The translations under genes were made by a program, and so were the position numbers. From Caenibius tardaugens NBRC 16725 (GTDB lineage: Bacteria; Pseudomonadota; Alphaproteobacteria; Sphingomonadales; Sphingomonadaceae): 64,000 bases of DNA. The stretch lies in contig NZ_CP034179.1 of assembly GCF_003860345.1 (NCBI RefSeq), forward strand, positions 3,766,001-3,830,000, given 5' to 3'. Shown here piece after piece: positions 17,125 to 27,434 of the stretch. Below the pieces are notes generated by a model that was not told the origin of the DNA, made no database searches, and saw only the letters and a program-made list of their open reading frames with translations. Positions within the stretch are counted from its first letter, which is position 1. The number at the start of each line of letters is the position of its first letter.

Positions 17125-18870
17125 TCAGACCAGCGCCTTCGCTTCGTCATCCATGGTGCCCGCATGGACATCACCGTAGAGCAGCATGTCGGTGTGGGCG
17201 GCCCCGCTCGGGATCATCGGGAAGCAGTTGGCTTCCTTCGAAACAAGACAATCCACCATCACCGGGCCATCATGGTCGAGCATCGCCTGGATGCCTGCAT
17301 CCAGTTCGCTTTCATCATGAATGCGAATGCCCTTCCAGCCATAGGCTTCCGCCATTTTGACGAAGTCTGGCAAGCTGTCCGAATAGGAATTCGAATAGCG
17401 GCTTTCATAGGTCAGTTCCTGCCATTGGCGGACCATGCCCATATATTCGTTGTTCAGGATGAACACCTTGATCGGCAGCCGATACTGGCTGGCTGTCCCC
17501 ATTTCCTGAATATTCATCTGGATCGAGGCTTCGCCCGCAATATCCACGACCAGCGCATCGGGATTGCCCAACTGCGCGCCGATTGCGGCGGGCATGCCAT
17601 AGCCCATCGTGCCCAGGCCACCGGAGGTGAGCCATTTGTTCGGTGTGTCGAACCCGAAATACTGGGCCGCCCACATCTGATGCTGGCCGACTTCGGTCGT
17701 GATAATCGGGTTTCTGGCACGCGTCAGATCGTACAGCCGTTCCACCGCGAATTGCGGCATGATCAGATCGCCGGAACGGCGCGGATAAGCGAGGCTGTCA
17801 CGCGCGCGCCAGCCATCGATCCGGGCCTTCCATTCGGTCAGATCGGTGGCAGAGCGCTGTCCCCAGGCGGCGATAAGCTGTTCCAGAACGGTGGCGCAAT
17901 CGCCGATAATCGGCAGATCGACGGGCACGGTCTTGTTGATCGAACTGCGATCGATATCGATGTGGATCTTCGTTGAATCCGGCGAAAAGGCATCGAGCCG
18001 GCCGGTAACCCGATCGTCAAACCGGGCGCCGATATTGATCATCACATCGCAGCGGTTCATCGCCATGTTGGATTCATAGGTGCCGTGCATGCCAAGCATG
18101 CCCAGCCAAGCGGAATGATCCGAAGGGAAGGCACCCAACCCCATGAGGGTGGAGGTGACAGGGGCGCCGGTCAGCGCCTGAAACTGGCGAAGCAGTTCAC
18201 TGGCGCGCGGCCCGGAATTGATGATCCCGCCCCCGGTATAGAGGATCGGAGCCTTGGCATTGGCGATCAGTTCGATGGCACGGGCAATCTCGTCGGCATC
18301 GGCTGCCAGACGAGGATTGTACCGCTGCGGACGTTGCGGCTTGGCATCGCCGAACTGGGCCGTGGCAACCTGCACGTTCTTTGGAATATCGATCAGGACC
18401 GGGCCAGGGCGGCCAGTGGTGGCGATTTCGAAGGCTTCGTCGATTGTCGCTGCCAGTTCCGAAGGATCACGCACAAGATAGTTGTGCTTGGTACAGTGGC
18501 GGGTGATGCCGATCGTATCCGCCTCCTGGAAGGCGTCAGATCCGATCAGGTTGGTGGCAACCTGCCCGGTGATGACAACCATCGGAATGGAGTCGAGGAA
18601 AGCGTCGGCAATGCCGGTGACGGCATTGGTCGCCCCTGGTCCCGAGGTGACGAGAACCACACCCGGTTTGCCGGTGGAGCGGGCATAGCCTTCTGCCGCA
18701 TGCGCCGCACCGGCTTCGTGGCGGACCAGAATGTGGCGGATGCGCTGATCGCTGAACAGTTCGTCGTAAATGGGCAGAACGGCCCCGCCGGGATAGCCGA
18801 ATACGAATTCGACACCCTGCCGGACAAGGCTTTCGACCAGAATACTTGCGCCGCTGCGCTCTTGGGTCAC
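17125..18870 (-). CDS. ilvB: acetolactate synthase large (catalytic) subunit
   Basis: This thiamine-diphosphate enzyme makes acetolactate or acetohydroxybutyrate, the first shared step to valine, leucine and isoleucine. The 581-residue product has the N-terminal TPP domain (FVFGYPGGAVLPIYDEL, with the catalytic Glu in LVRHEAGAAHAAEGYARSTG). A central FAD-binding domain follows, then the C-terminal TPP motif around VVDIAGEASIQMN. The start is a GTG at 18870 with AAGGAA 6 bases ahead. An in-frame ATG at 18942 would add 24 residues that overlap a terminator-like hairpin. It is first in ilvB-ilvN-ilvC. Confidence 0.96.
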   Translation of the reverse strand: MTQERSGASILVESLVRQGVEFVFGYPGGAVLPIYDELFSDQRIRHILVRHEAGAAHAAEGYARSTGKPGVVLVTSGPGATNAVTGIADAFLDSIPMVVITGQVATNLIGSDAFQEADTIGITRHCTKHNYLVRDPSELAATIDEAFEIATTGRPGPVLIDIPKNVQVATAQFGDAKPQRPQRYNPRLAADADEIARAIELIANAKAPILYTGGGIINSGPRASELLRQFQALTGAPVTSTLMGLGAFPSDHSAWLGMLGMHGTYESNMAMNRCDVMINIGARFDDRVTGRLDAFSPDSTKIHIDIDRSSINKTVPVDLPIIGDCATVLEQLIAAWGQRSATDLTEWKARIDGWRARDSLAYPRRSGDLIMPQFAVERLYDLTRARNPIITTEVGQHQMWAAQYFGFDTPNKWLTSGGLGTMGYGMPAAIGAQLGNPDALVVDIAGEASIQMNIQEMGTASQYRLPIKVFILNNEYMGMVRQWQELTYESRYSNSYSDSLPDFVKMAEAYGWKGIRIHDESELDAGIQAMLDHDGPVMVDCLVSKEANCFPMIPSGAAHTDMLLYGDVHAGTMDDEAKALV

Positions 18871-18921
18871 TGTCAGTTCCTTATTTATGGCGGCAGTGCT
18901 GCCTGTCGAACGGATAGCCGG

Positions 18922-18953
18922 AAAAAATACGACCCGGCGCATGATGCGTCGGG
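18922..18953 (-). terminator. terminator hairpin ahead of ilvB, possible attenuator
   Basis: On the minus strand CCCGACGCA-TCA-TGCGCCGGG (18933-18953) forms a 9-bp stem with one mismatch. A TATTTTTT run (18922-18929) follows, the classic intrinsic terminator. It lies 60 bases after the miaA stop (19013) and 52 bases before the ilvB GTG. It may simply end miaA transcription. A TTGACA hexamer at 19004-19009 lies upstream of it with the right orientation, so it could instead attenuate ilvBNC. No clear leader peptide was found. Confidence 0.75.
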
Positions 18954-19012
18954 CCCGTTCCTCCGATCAGGAATGCAGGGCGGGTAGGCGACACGAAATG
19001 ACCTGTCAATCG

Positions 19013-19948
19013 CTAGGATTGTAATAATATTTCAAAATGACTCAAAATATCGACATTTATAATTTCATTGCGCGGCCACGCGACAGGAGGTTGCCTGCGG
19101 AACCATGTATATTGCCGCTTCGCGTAATTTCGTGTCGCCTGCGCCCCGGCGGCAATGGCGTCCTCGCGACTCAATTCCCCGTTCAACCAGCCCGTTATTT
19201 CCCGTACGCCGATAGCGCGCATGACCGGCACCTCGGTTGGCAGATTTCGGGCGAGCAGGGTTTGCACTTCTTCCGTCGCGCCCTGTTCGAGCATCAAGGC
19301 AAACCGGCGGTCACAACGCGCGTATAGATCGTCCCGGGGTGGCAGCAGGATAAGGGGATGCAGGGTAACGGTATCGCCAATCCCGCCTTCACGCGCGGCA
19401 TGCCATGCGTTCATGGACCGGCCGGTCGAACGAATGATTTCCAGTGCGCGCGCAACGCGGGTGGTGTCCGCAGGGTTTAGCTGGCCGGCACGGACCGGGT
19501 CTTCCCGCAAGAGCGCGCTGTAAGCTTCGGCGACCGGCAGTGCGCGGACGTCTTCGCGGATATGCGCGGCGATGGGAGGGATAGGGGCGATGCCATCCAG
19601 CAAGGTTCGCATATAGAGGCCGGTGCCGCCCGCCAGGATCGGTATCGCGCCTTCGGCGTGAAGCGCGGCGATTTCGTGTTTGGCGGCATTGGCCCAATCC
19701 GCAGCGGAGCAGGATTGCGCTCCGTCCCAGGCGCCGAAAAGCCGGTGCTCGATCCCCTGCATCTCGTCGATGGAAGGCCGCGCGCTAAGGACTGCGAGAT
19801 CGGCATAGACCTGTGCGCTGTCCGCGTTGATAACGACGGCGCGCCGTCCCTGACGCTTAAGCGCAAGCGCAAGACGGACGGCACAATCGCTCTTGCCGCT
19901 CGCGGTCGGCCCTGCAATGAGCGCCAGCGGCGGCAGCGCAGTCGTCAT
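19013..19948 (-). CDS. miaA: tRNA dimethylallyltransferase (MiaA)
   Basis: MiaA puts an isopentenyl group on A37 of tRNAs that read codons starting with U. The 311-residue product has the P-loop [20 protein letters not shown] and the substrate block [12 protein letters not shown]. It also has the [18 protein letters not shown] motif and the C-terminal [15 protein letters not shown] tRNA-binding part. The open frame runs far upstream (to 21415) through antisense sequence, but the ATG at 19948 is the family start. Only three bases separate it from the divergent serB ATG. Confidence 0.96.
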   Translation of the reverse strand: MTTALPPLALIAGPTASGKSDCAVRLALALKRQGRRAVVINADSAQVYADLAVLSARPSIDEMQGIEHRLFGAWDGAQSCSAADWANAAKHEIAALHAEGAIPILAGGTGLYMRTLLDGIAPIPPIAAHIREDVRALPVAEAYSALLREDPVRAGQLNPADTTRVARALEIIRSTGRSMNAWHAAREGGIGDTVTLHPLILLPPRDDLYARCDRRFALMLEQGATEEVQTLLARNLPTEVPVMRAIGVREITGWLNGELSREDAIAAGAQATRNYAKRQYTWFRRQPPVAWPRNEIINVDILSHFEILLQS

Positions 19949-19951
19949 GTT

Positions 19952-20848
19952 ATGGAGATTCCCTTGCTCATTGCCCGCCTGATAGCAGACCCGACCGGCT
20001 ATACCGCAAGCCTTGATGCAGCGACCGCGGCGCTGGAGGCACAGGGTATGCGCGTGGCGATGGCCCGCATGGATGACGTGAACAGTCCTGTGCTGCAAAT
20101 TTCTCTGCCGGATGGGGATCGTGAAGCGCTCAGCCGCGTGCTCGACGCGCATTTCCGTCCTTCGGATCTGTTGATTTCCGACGATGAAATCCGCATGCCC
20201 CATCTGTTCATTTCCGACATGGATTCCACCATGATCGGGCAGGAATGCATTGATGAACTGGCCGATTTTGCAGGGCTTAAAGAACAGATAGCGGATATTA
20301 CCGAAAGAGCGATGCAAGGCGAACTCGATTTCGAGAGCGCGCTGCGCGAACGGGTCATGTTGCTGCGCGAACTGTCGGAAGGGGCCATCACCGAATGCCT
20401 CAGCACACGTATCGAGCCCATGCCCGGTGCGAAGACACTGGTTGCCACCTTGCGGGCGAAGGGTTGCCGGACCGTGCTGGTAACCGGCGGGTTCCACCAA
20501 TTTGCCGATCCGGTTGCAGAACAACTGGGTTTTGAACGGGTTGTCGGAAACCGCCTCGAAGTGTCGCATGGCGCTCTGACAGGCGGGCTGGTCGGGCCGA
20601 TCACGGACAGCAGTGTGAAGAAGGCGGTCCTGCTCGAGGAAACCGCGCAACTGGGCGATGGTGCGGTGAGCCTTGCGACCGGCGATGGCGCCAATGATAT
20701 TCCCATGCTGGAAGCTGCGACCTATGGTATAGCCTATCGCGCCAAGCCCAAGGCGCGCGCGGCAGCAAATGGCTGGATCGATCGCGGGGATTTGACCGCG
20801 ATCCTTCATCTGCTCCGCATTGACGAGCAGGAATGGATTCACTGTTGA
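19952..20848 (+). CDS. serB: phosphoserine phosphatase (SerB)
   Basis: SerB makes L-serine from phosphoserine, the last step of the pathway. The 298-residue product has an ACT-like N-terminal domain (about 1-75). The HAD catalytic core follows, with motif [18 protein letters not shown], motif [12 protein letters not shown] and motif III with [15 protein letters not shown]. The ATG at 19952 is three bases from the divergent miaA ATG, and no ribosome site is visible before it. Its promoter must lie inside miaA. It is followed by a membrane protein gene after 12 bases. Confidence 0.96.
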   Translation: MEIPLLIARLIADPTGYTASLDAATAALEAQGMRVAMARMDDVNSPVLQISLPDGDREALSRVLDAHFRPSDLLISDDEIRMPHLFISDMDSTMIGQECIDELADFAGLKEQIADITERAMQGELDFESALRERVMLLRELSEGAITECLSTRIEPMPGAKTLVATLRAKGCRTVLVTGGFHQFADPVAEQLGFERVVGNRLEVSHGALTGGLVGPITDSSVKKAVLLEETAQLGDGAVSLATGDGANDIPMLEAATYGIAYRAKPKARAAANGWIDRGDLTAILHLLRIDEQEWIHC

Positions 20849-20860
20849 AAGGAGTCTGGA

Positions 20861-21508
20861 ATGACCGGTGACAACATCACGATGTTGGACCGCATTCCGC
20901 ACTTTCGCTACATAGTTTTTCTGGCCGCATTCGCCCTGGCATGGTGGCCGTTGGCGGCGATCATGCCCACAACCGGGGCGGTTATTGCCGCGTTCGATGT
21001 GGCAGTGGCTGTGTTCGTGGCAAGCTGCATCCCCCTGTGGCGGAGCGATAGCGCCGATGCGATGCGGCGGCGGGCAAAGCGGGATGATGCCGGGCAGATA
21101 CTTCTGCTGCTGTTCACGGCATTGATCACTTCGGTCATTCTCGTTGCGCTCGGCACGCTGGTCATGCGCAAGGGGGCGCTGACCCCCGGTGAGATCGTGC
21201 TGCTGGTGACGACACTGCTGGCATGCTGGACATTCGTGAATCTCATTTACGCGTTTCACTATGCGCGGCAGTATTATGCCTCCCATGCCGGAGAAGACCG
21301 CAAGGGGCTGGATTTCCCGGGGGGCTGCACGCCCAATTTTTCGGATTTCGTGAACTTCGCGTTTGTGATCGGGATGACCTGCCAAACGGCGGATATCGAC
21401 ATCACCAGCGCGCACGTGCGGCGGGTGTCAACGTTTCACGGCCTGTTTGCCTTCGCGTTCAATCTCGGCATTCTGGCTTTGACGGTGAACGTTCTGGCTG
21501 GCGCATGA
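20861..21508 (+). CDS. DUF1345 family membrane protein
   Basis: This is a 215-residue integral membrane protein with about five hydrophobic segments, the first at about 14-60. It has the family-type blocks [15 protein letters not shown] and [15 protein letters not shown] near the C-terminus. DUF1345 proteins are widespread in bacteria, without assigned function. The ATG at 20861 has AAAGGAG 7 bases ahead, and it is probably co-transcribed with serB. Confidence 0.85.
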   Translation: MTGDNITMLDRIPHFRYIVFLAAFALAWWPLAAIMPTTGAVIAAFDVAVAVFVASCIPLWRSDSADAMRRRAKRDDAGQILLLLFTALITSVILVALGTLVMRKGALTPGEIVLLVTTLLACWTFVNLIYAFHYARQYYASHAGEDRKGLDFPGGCTPNFSDFVNFAFVIGMTCQTADIDITSAHVRRVSTFHGLFAFAFNLGILALTVNVLAGA

Positions 21509-21550
21509 GGTCCGGCAAAATACCGCACCTCATGCATCAGAACAGGAAGC

Positions 21551-23722
21551 TTACGCGTCCATCCAGTCCTTGAAGAACGCGTCATGGGCCGCACGCAGCG
21601 CGGCGATTTCCACACCGGCAACCTGCGTGCCACCAATAGTACCGATCTTTACCGCGCCGGGCAGGGCGCTGCCCGCAGGTGCGGTCACGATATAGCGGCC
21701 CTGGTCTTCACCGAAGGCTTCGGCCACGCTCAACGCCTTATCCAGATTGCAGCCGAGGTTACTGGCCAGCGCCATTTCAGCGAGTGCAACCAGCAGGCCG
21801 CCGTCGCTGATATCGTGCACGGCAGTCACCTTGCCATCGGCGATCCAGCCACGAACCGCAGCGCCATGGGCTGCTTCTGCCGCCAGATCGACGCCGGGCG
21901 CATCGCCTTCTTCCTTGCCTGCGATTTCACGTAGCCAAAGCGATTGCCCGAGATGCGATCCCGCGCCGCCCAGAATGTAAATATCGTCGCCTGCGGTCTT
22001 GAAGGCGATCGTCCCCATTTTTGCAGAATCGTCGAGCAGGCCGACACCGCCAATTGCCGGGGTCGGAAGAATGGCGGACCCGCCGCCTGTGGCCTTGGAT
22101 TCGTTGTAGAGCGACACGTTGCCGCTCACGATCGGGAAATCCAGCGCGCGGCAGGCATCGCCCATGCCTTCGAGACAGCCAACGAACTGCGCCATAATTT
22201 CGGGGCGCTGGGGGTTGGCGAAGTTGAGGCAGTTGGTCACCGCCAGCGGACGTCCGCCCACAGCCGAGATATTGCGATAGGCTTCCGCGATGGCCTGCTT
22301 GCCGCCTTCATAAGGGTTGGCGTAGCAGTAACGCGGGGTGCAGTCGGTACTGATCGCCAGCGCCTTGCGCGTGCCATGCACCCGCACAACGGCTGCATCG
22401 CCACCGGAAAGCTGCAGCGTATCCGCGCCAACCTGGCTGTCATACTGTTGCCAGATCCAACTGCGCGATGCCAGATCAGGTGTGCCGATCAGCTTCAGCA
22501 GATCCGCGCCAACATCTGCGCTTTCCGGTGTATCCGAAAGATCGGTGATCCCGGCCCAGGTTTTGTATTCCGTCTTGGAAATATAGGGCCGGTCATATTC
22601 GGGCGCCTCGTCGGCCAGCGGAGCGAGGGGGATGTCGCACACCACTTCGCCATTCCATTCGAGGACCATGTGTCCGGTATCGGTCACTTCGCCGATAATG
22701 GCGAAATCAAGCTCCCACTTGCGGAAGATGGCTTCTGCCATACCTTCCTTGCCGGGCTTGAGCACCATGAGCATGCGTTCCTGGCTTTCGGACAGCATCA
22801 TCTCATACGGGGTCATGCCTTCTTCGCGGCACGGCACCTGGTTCATGTCGAGGCGAATGCCAGCGCCGCCCTTGGATGCCATTTCCACGCTTGACGACGT
22901 GAGCCCGGCAGCCCCCATATCCTGAATGGCGACGATTGCGTCGGTCGCCATCAGTTCGAGGCAGGCTTCGATCAGGAGTTTTTCGGTGAACGGATCGCCG
23001 ACCTGCACCGTGGGGCGCTTTTCTTCCGAATCCTCACCGAAATCGGCGCTGGCCATGGTGGCGCCATGAATCCCGTCGCGCCCGGTTTTGGAGCCGACAT
23101 AGACGATCGGATTGCCCACGCCCGTAGCGGCGCAGTAGAAGATCTTGTTCGTATCGGCCACGCCGACGGTCATCGCGTTGACCAGAATATTGCCATCGTA
23201 AGCGCGATGGAAATTGGTTTCGCCGCCAACGGTGGGCACGCCTACGCAATTGCCGTAGCCGCCGATGCCAGAAACCACGCCTTTCACCAGATGCTTCATC
23301 TTGGGGTGATCAGGGCGACCAAACCGCAACGCATTCATATTGGCGACGGGGCGGGCCCCCATGGTGAATACATCACGCAGAATGCCGCCAACGCCGGTTG
23401 CCGCGCCCTGATAAGGTTCGATGTATGAGGGGTGGTTGTGGCTTTCCATCTTGAAAATGGCGGCCTGCCCATCGCCGATATCGATAACACCCGCGTTCTC
23501 GCCGGGACCCTGAATGACCCAGGGAGCTTCGGTCGGCAGCTTCTTCAGGTGGAGTCGTGAACTCTTGTAGGAGCAGTGCTCCGACCACATGACCGAGAAA
23601 ATGCCCAGTTCGACCAGATTCGGCTCGCGACCCAGTGCGTGAAGTACGTGGCTGTATTCCTCGGTGGAGAGGCCGTGGGCCTCGACAACTTCGGGGGTGA
23701 TCGTGTCAGTGGTGTTTGGCAT
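21551..23722 (-). CDS. purL: phosphoribosylformylglycinamidine synthase II (PurL, small type)
   Basis: PurL uses ATP and glutamine-derived ammonia to make FGAM in purine synthesis. At 723 residues it is the small form, so it needs separate PurQ and PurS subunits, which are not in this window. The AIR-synthase-type domains appear twice. The first includes [29 protein letters not shown]-like and [21 protein letters not shown]; the second begins near residue 390. The C-terminus has [18 protein letters not shown]. The ATG at 23722 begins [18 protein letters not shown]. It is divergent from xseB. Confidence 0.97.
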   Translation of the reverse strand: MPNTTDTITPEVVEAHGLSTEEYSHVLHALGREPNLVELGIFSVMWSEHCSYKSSRLHLKKLPTEAPWVIQGPGENAGVIDIGDGQAAIFKMESHNHPSYIEPYQGAATGVGGILRDVFTMGARPVANMNALRFGRPDHPKMKHLVKGVVSGIGGYGNCVGVPTVGGETNFHRAYDGNILVNAMTVGVADTNKIFYCAATGVGNPIVYVGSKTGRDGIHGATMASADFGEDSEEKRPTVQVGDPFTEKLLIEACLELMATDAIVAIQDMGAAGLTSSSVEMASKGGAGIRLDMNQVPCREEGMTPYEMMLSESQERMLMVLKPGKEGMAEAIFRKWELDFAIIGEVTDTGHMVLEWNGEVVCDIPLAPLADEAPEYDRPYISKTEYKTWAGITDLSDTPESADVGADLLKLIGTPDLASRSWIWQQYDSQVGADTLQLSGGDAAVVRVHGTRKALAISTDCTPRYCYANPYEGGKQAIAEAYRNISAVGGRPLAVTNCLNFANPQRPEIMAQFVGCLEGMGDACRALDFPIVSGNVSLYNESKATGGGSAILPTPAIGGVGLLDDSAKMGTIAFKTAGDDIYILGGAGSHLGQSLWLREIAGKEEGDAPGVDLAAEAAHGAAVRGWIADGKVTAVHDISDGGLLVALAEMALASNLGCNLDKALSVAEAFGEDQGRYIVTAPAGSALPGAVKIGTIGGTQVAGVEIAALRAAHDAFFKDWMDA

Positions 23723-23807
23723 GATCGGGCCCTTAGCGGTGGAACCACGCTCCCGCTAGTCCTCGCGCGCTTGACCGGCCCGCATATGCCCGCCAAAGCT
23801 GCGAAAT

Positions 23808-24071
23808 ATGGCGCAGGAAGCCCCCGATATTTCGCAATTGAGCTTTGAAGACGCGCTTCGCGCGCTCGAAGACGTGGTTCGCAGGCTCGAAAGCGGCGAA
23901 GTGCCGCTCGACGAATCGATAGACCTTTATGAGCGGGGGGAGGCATTGCGCCTGCATTGCCAGAAGCGTCTGGATGCCGCGCAGGCCCGGATCGAAAAGA
24001 TTGTCGCCGGGCCGGATGGCGCGGCGCGGGGCGTTACGCCTTTCGATCCGGAAGGTCGGGCAGGGGGTTGA
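23808..24071 (+). CDS. xseB: exodeoxyribonuclease VII small subunit (XseB)
   Basis: XseB is the small helical partner that packs on XseA to make exonuclease VII. The 87-residue product has the family signature LSFEDALRALEDVVRRLESG followed by PLDESIDLYERGEAL. Its TGA overlaps the ispA ATG (TGATG at 24069-24073), the same arrangement as in many bacteria. The xseA gene is not in this window. Confidence 0.95.
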   Translation: MAQEAPDISQLSFEDALRALEDVVRRLESGEVPLDESIDLYERGEALRLHCQKRLDAAQARIEKIVAGPDGAARGVTPFDPEGRAGG

Positions 24072-24982
24072 TGGTCGCCGTGGCAAGCGCGGATGGCGAT
24101 CTGCTCGCGGAAAACCTCAGCCTGATCGCGCGGGATGTCGATTCCCTGCTCGATTCGCTGATGCCCGTGCCGGATGACAAACATGCCCGCCTGATCGAGG
24201 CCATGCGTTATGCCGCGATTGGCGGGGGCAAGCGTTTGCGCCCCTTGCTGCTGGTCGCAACCGCGGAAATGTACGGGGTGCATCGCGAAGCGGCCATGCG
24301 TGCGGCATGCGCGATCGAATCCATACACGTCTATTCGCTGATCCATGATGATCTGCCCAGTATGGACGATGACGATCTGCGCCATGGCCGGCCCACGGTG
24401 CACAAGGCCTATGACGAGGCAACAGCCGTGCTGGCGGGCGATTCGCTGCATGCGATGGCTTTCCATATTCTGTCCGACCCGCAGACGAGCGGCGATCCGT
24501 TTGTGCGGGCGGAACTGGTGCATACGCTTGCCGGAGCAAGCGGTGCCCATGGTATGGCTGGCGGCCAGATGATCGATATGATTGCGGAAAGCGAAGAGTT
24601 CGATCTGCGCACAGTCACGCGGCTGCAGCAACTCAAGACCGGGGCCTTGTTGGCCGCATCAGTCGAAATGGGCGCTATTCTGGGCCGTGTGCCACCGGAA
24701 GGGCGGGCGCATTTGCGGGCCTATGCACGCGATATCGGGCTGGCGTTCCAGATTGCCGACGATCTGCTCGATCATGAAGGCGATGAAGCCAAGGCCGGCA
24801 AGGCGCTGCGCAAGGATGCAGGGCAGGGCAAGCAGACATTCGTGTCACTGCTCGGGATCGAGCGTGCGCGGGAACAGGCGAAAATCCTCGTTGAACAGGC
24901 GGTCGGGCATCTTGCCAGTCATGGGGCTGAGGCGGATCTGCTTCGTGCAGTTGCACGTTACATTGTGGAGAGGGACCATTGA
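24071..24982 (+). CDS. ispA: farnesyl diphosphate synthase (IspA; polyprenyl synthetase family)
   Basis: It condenses IPP with DMAPP and GPP to make farnesyl diphosphate for quinones, carotenoids and undecaprenyl lipids. The 303-residue product has the first aspartate-rich motif SLIHDDLPSMDDDDLRHGRP and the second FQIADDLLDHEGDEAKAGK. The GGGKRLRPLLL substrate loop is also present. The ATG at 24071 overlaps the xseB stop. Short-chain product type is inferred from family and size. Confidence 0.94.
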   Translation: MVAVASADGDLLAENLSLIARDVDSLLDSLMPVPDDKHARLIEAMRYAAIGGGKRLRPLLLVATAEMYGVHREAAMRAACAIESIHVYSLIHDDLPSMDDDDLRHGRPTVHKAYDEATAVLAGDSLHAMAFHILSDPQTSGDPFVRAELVHTLAGASGAHGMAGGQMIDMIAESEEFDLRTVTRLQQLKTGALLAASVEMGAILGRVPPEGRAHLRAYARDIGLAFQIADDLLDHEGDEAKAGKALRKDAGQGKQTFVSLLGIERAREQAKILVEQAVGHLASHGAEADLLRAVARYIVERDH

Positions 24983-25494
24983 TGAGCGAACGGATTGGTG
25001 TTTATCCGGGGACGTTCGACCCGATTACACGCGGGCATGCCGATATCATTCGGCGTGGGGCAAAGCTGGTGGATCGCCTGATCATTGGTGTGACCACCAA
25101 CCCGTCCAAAGACCCGATGTTTACCCCTGAAGAACGCATGGTCATGGTCGAGCGCGAAGTCGCGAACCTCGGCCTGCAGAATGTGACCGTCGTCGGTTTC
25201 CATGCGCTTTTGATGAAATTCGCGGAAAAGCAGGGGGCCAGCGTCATTGTGCGTGGTTTGCGCGCTGTCGCCGATTTCGAATACGAATATCAGATGGCAG
25301 GCATGAATCAGCAGCTCAATTCCAGGATTGAGACAGTGTTTCTTATGGCGGATGTCAGCCTCCAGCCGATCGCGTCGAAGCTGGTGAAGGAAATCGCCTT
25401 GTTCGGCGGCGATATTACCCCGTTCGTCAGCCGGGAAGTGCGTGACGAAGTGGTTGGCCGCGTGAAAGAACGTGGACAACTGGGCGACTATTGA
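24982..25494 (+). CDS. coaD: phosphopantetheine adenylyltransferase (CoaD)
   Basis: CoaD transfers AMP from ATP to phosphopantetheine, the next-to-last step of CoA synthesis. The 170-residue product has the nucleotidyl-transferase motif YPGTFDPITRGHADII, with the HxGH-like TRGH. It also has the C-terminal block LQPIASKLVKEIALFGGDI. The ATG at 24982 overlaps the ispA stop by one base; a TTG three bases earlier is less likely. Confidence 0.96.
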   Translation: MSERIGVYPGTFDPITRGHADIIRRGAKLVDRLIIGVTTNPSKDPMFTPEERMVMVEREVANLGLQNVTVVGFHALLMKFAEKQGASVIVRGLRAVADFEYEYQMAGMNQQLNSRIETVFLMADVSLQPIASKLVKEIALFGGDITPFVSREVRDEVVGRVKERGQLGDY

Positions 25495-25600
25495 TTGTCG
25501 CAAGATCGTTCATTGCGCTGACAGTCGTCGCTGGTTAAACGGCGCGACTGCCGTGATTGATCGTTCTGTGCCCGCCAACTCCATATTGTCAGAGAAACCG

Positions 25601-26290
25601 ATGTCGAAAGCCCTGATCTCCACTGTCCTGGCCCTTTCCATTGTTCTTGTTCCGGGCCTCGCGGCTGCGAAAGACAAGAAAGACAAGAATGGTGCAGAGG
25701 CGGTCCCGGCGCGGGTCTACGCACCGGTGAACTACAATCTGAACGAAGATCTGGATAATATCCTGCTGCTCGATCTCTCCACAGGCGAACGCGTGGCCAT
25801 CCGGCTTATGTCCGATTGGGCACCGCATCATGTGGAACGGATCAAGCAACTGACGCGGGAAGGGTTCTACAACGGCGTTATTTTCCACCGTGTGATTGAT
25901 GGGTTCATGGCGCAGACCGGCGACCCGACCGGTACCGGCCGTGGCGGATCGCAATTGCCTGATATCAAGGCGGAATTCAACGATATGCCGCATGTGCGTG
26001 GCACGGTTTCGATGGCGCGTGCCGCTAGCGACGACAGCGCCAACAGCCAGTTTTTCATTGTGTTCTATCCCCGCTTTGCACTGGATCGCCGCTACACCAA
26101 TCTCGGACGAGTCATCGGCAATATGCCTGCGGTTGACCGTATTGAACGGGGTGAACCGCCGCAGAATCCGACCAAGATTGTTCAGGCATCAATCGCTTCG
26201 GATAACAAGGCGCCGCCGGTGCTGGCCCCCGTTGCGCCCGCGCCGCAGCCAATCACTGCGGATATGCTGAACCAGTCCAAGGCCCAGTAG
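25601..26290 (+). CDS. periplasmic cyclophilin-type peptidyl-prolyl isomerase
   Basis: This is a 229-residue secreted PPIase that helps protein folding in the periplasm. A signal peptide (TVLALSIVLVPGLAAA) and a charged linker precede the cyclophilin fold. The motifs are FYNGVIFHRVIDGFMAQTGD and SMARAASDDSANSQFFI, where the FHR arginine and SQFFI strand form the active face. A Pro/Ala tail follows. The ATG at 25601 starts the signal peptide. It sits between coaD and queA. Confidence 0.93.
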   Translation: MSKALISTVLALSIVLVPGLAAAKDKKDKNGAEAVPARVYAPVNYNLNEDLDNILLLDLSTGERVAIRLMSDWAPHHVERIKQLTREGFYNGVIFHRVIDGFMAQTGDPTGTGRGGSQLPDIKAEFNDMPHVRGTVSMARAASDDSANSQFFIVFYPRFALDRRYTNLGRVIGNMPAVDRIERGEPPQNPTKIVQASIASDNKAPPVLAPVAPAPQPITADMLNQSKAQ

Positions 26291-26363
26291 CCTTCACGGA
26301 TCACTAGGCCCTCTACGGTTCGGCAAGCTTCCCAAGTTGCCATGTTACGCCTAGAGGCGCGGC

Positions 26364-27395
26364 ATGCGTGTTGATCTGTTCGATTTCGTACTCCCTCCGG
26401 AGCGAATTGCCCTGCGTCCGGCGCGGCCGCGCGATGCCGCCCGCATGCTGGTGGTGCGCGGTGATATCGCACCCTTCGGCGATTGCACCGTGCGTGATTT
26501 GCCTGCGCAATTGCGCCGGGGCGACGTTCTGGTTTTCAACGATACCCGAGTGATTCCCGCGCAACTGGAAGGGCGCCGTGGGGATGCCCGGATTGGTGCC
26601 ACCCTGCATAAACGCATCGATCTGCGCCGTTGGCAGGCCTTTATCCGTAACGGAAAACGCCTGCGCGTGGGCGATGTGGTGCAGTTTGCCCGCGATGTCG
26701 CGGCTATAGCCGAAGCGCGTCATGACGATGGCAGCTGGACGCTTGCCTTTGTCGGGGATGAGCCAGTGGAAGTTCTTCTGGAGCGTGCGGGGACCATGCC
26801 CTTGCCGCCCTATATCGCCGGAAAGCGTCCAACCGACGAAGCGGATCGGTCCGATTATCAAACCATGTTTGCGCGCGAGGAAGGTGCGGTCGCTGCGCCC
26901 ACTGCGGCCCTGCATTTTACGCCCGATTTGCTCGCTGCGCTGGATGAGGCGGGCATTGGTCGCGAAACGCTGACCCTGCATGTCGGGGCGGGCACATTCC
27001 TGCCCGTGAAAGTCGAAGATACCGCCGAGCATCGTATGCATTCGGAATGGGGGCGGATCGAACCAGATGTCGCGGCGCGCCTGAATGCCGCGCGTCAGGC
27101 TGGCGGTCGGGTGATCGCAGTGGGCACGACTTCGTTGCGGGTGCTGGAAAGCGCGACGGGGGATGACGGGATCATCCAGCCGTTTTCCGGCGATACCGAT
27201 ATCTTCATTACTCCGGGTTACCGTTTCCGTGCGATCGACGGGCTGATGACCAACTTTCACCTGCCCAGATCGACCCTGTTCATGCTGGTTTCCGCACTGA
27301 TGGGGATGGAACGGATGCAGGCGGCCTATGCCCATGCAATCGCTGAGCACTATCGCTTCTACAGCTATGGCGACGGAAGCCTGTTGCTGCCCTGA
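26364..27395 (+). CDS. queA: S-adenosylmethionine:tRNA ribosyltransferase-isomerase (QueA)
   Basis: QueA turns preQ1 in tRNA into epoxyqueuosine using the ribose of SAM. The 343-residue product has the normal length and family blocks: [20 protein letters not shown] at the start, [19 protein letters not shown], the loop LPLPPYIAG-like [12 protein letters not shown], and [20 protein letters not shown] near the end. The partner enzyme gene tgt lies 2.5 kb downstream on the same strand. Confidence 0.96.
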   Translation: MRVDLFDFVLPPERIALRPARPRDAARMLVVRGDIAPFGDCTVRDLPAQLRRGDVLVFNDTRVIPAQLEGRRGDARIGATLHKRIDLRRWQAFIRNGKRLRVGDVVQFARDVAAIAEARHDDGSWTLAFVGDEPVEVLLERAGTMPLPPYIAGKRPTDEADRSDYQTMFAREEGAVAAPTAALHFTPDLLAALDEAGIGRETLTLHVGAGTFLPVKVEDTAEHRMHSEWGRIEPDVAARLNAARQAGGRVIAVGTTSLRVLESATGDDGIIQPFSGDTDIFITPGYRFRAIDGLMTNFHLPRSTLFMLVSALMGMERMQAAYAHAIAEHYRFYSYGDGSLLLP

Positions 27396-27434
27396 GCGGT
27401 TGCATTGCCGGTGCGATTTGCCACAGTGCCGGTG

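Noticed and set aside
19013-21415. 800-codon minus-strand frame suggesting a large fusion with MiaA
   Set aside because: Only the last 311 residues are MiaA; the upstream part is antisense to serB and the DUF1345 gene and has no start signal of its own.
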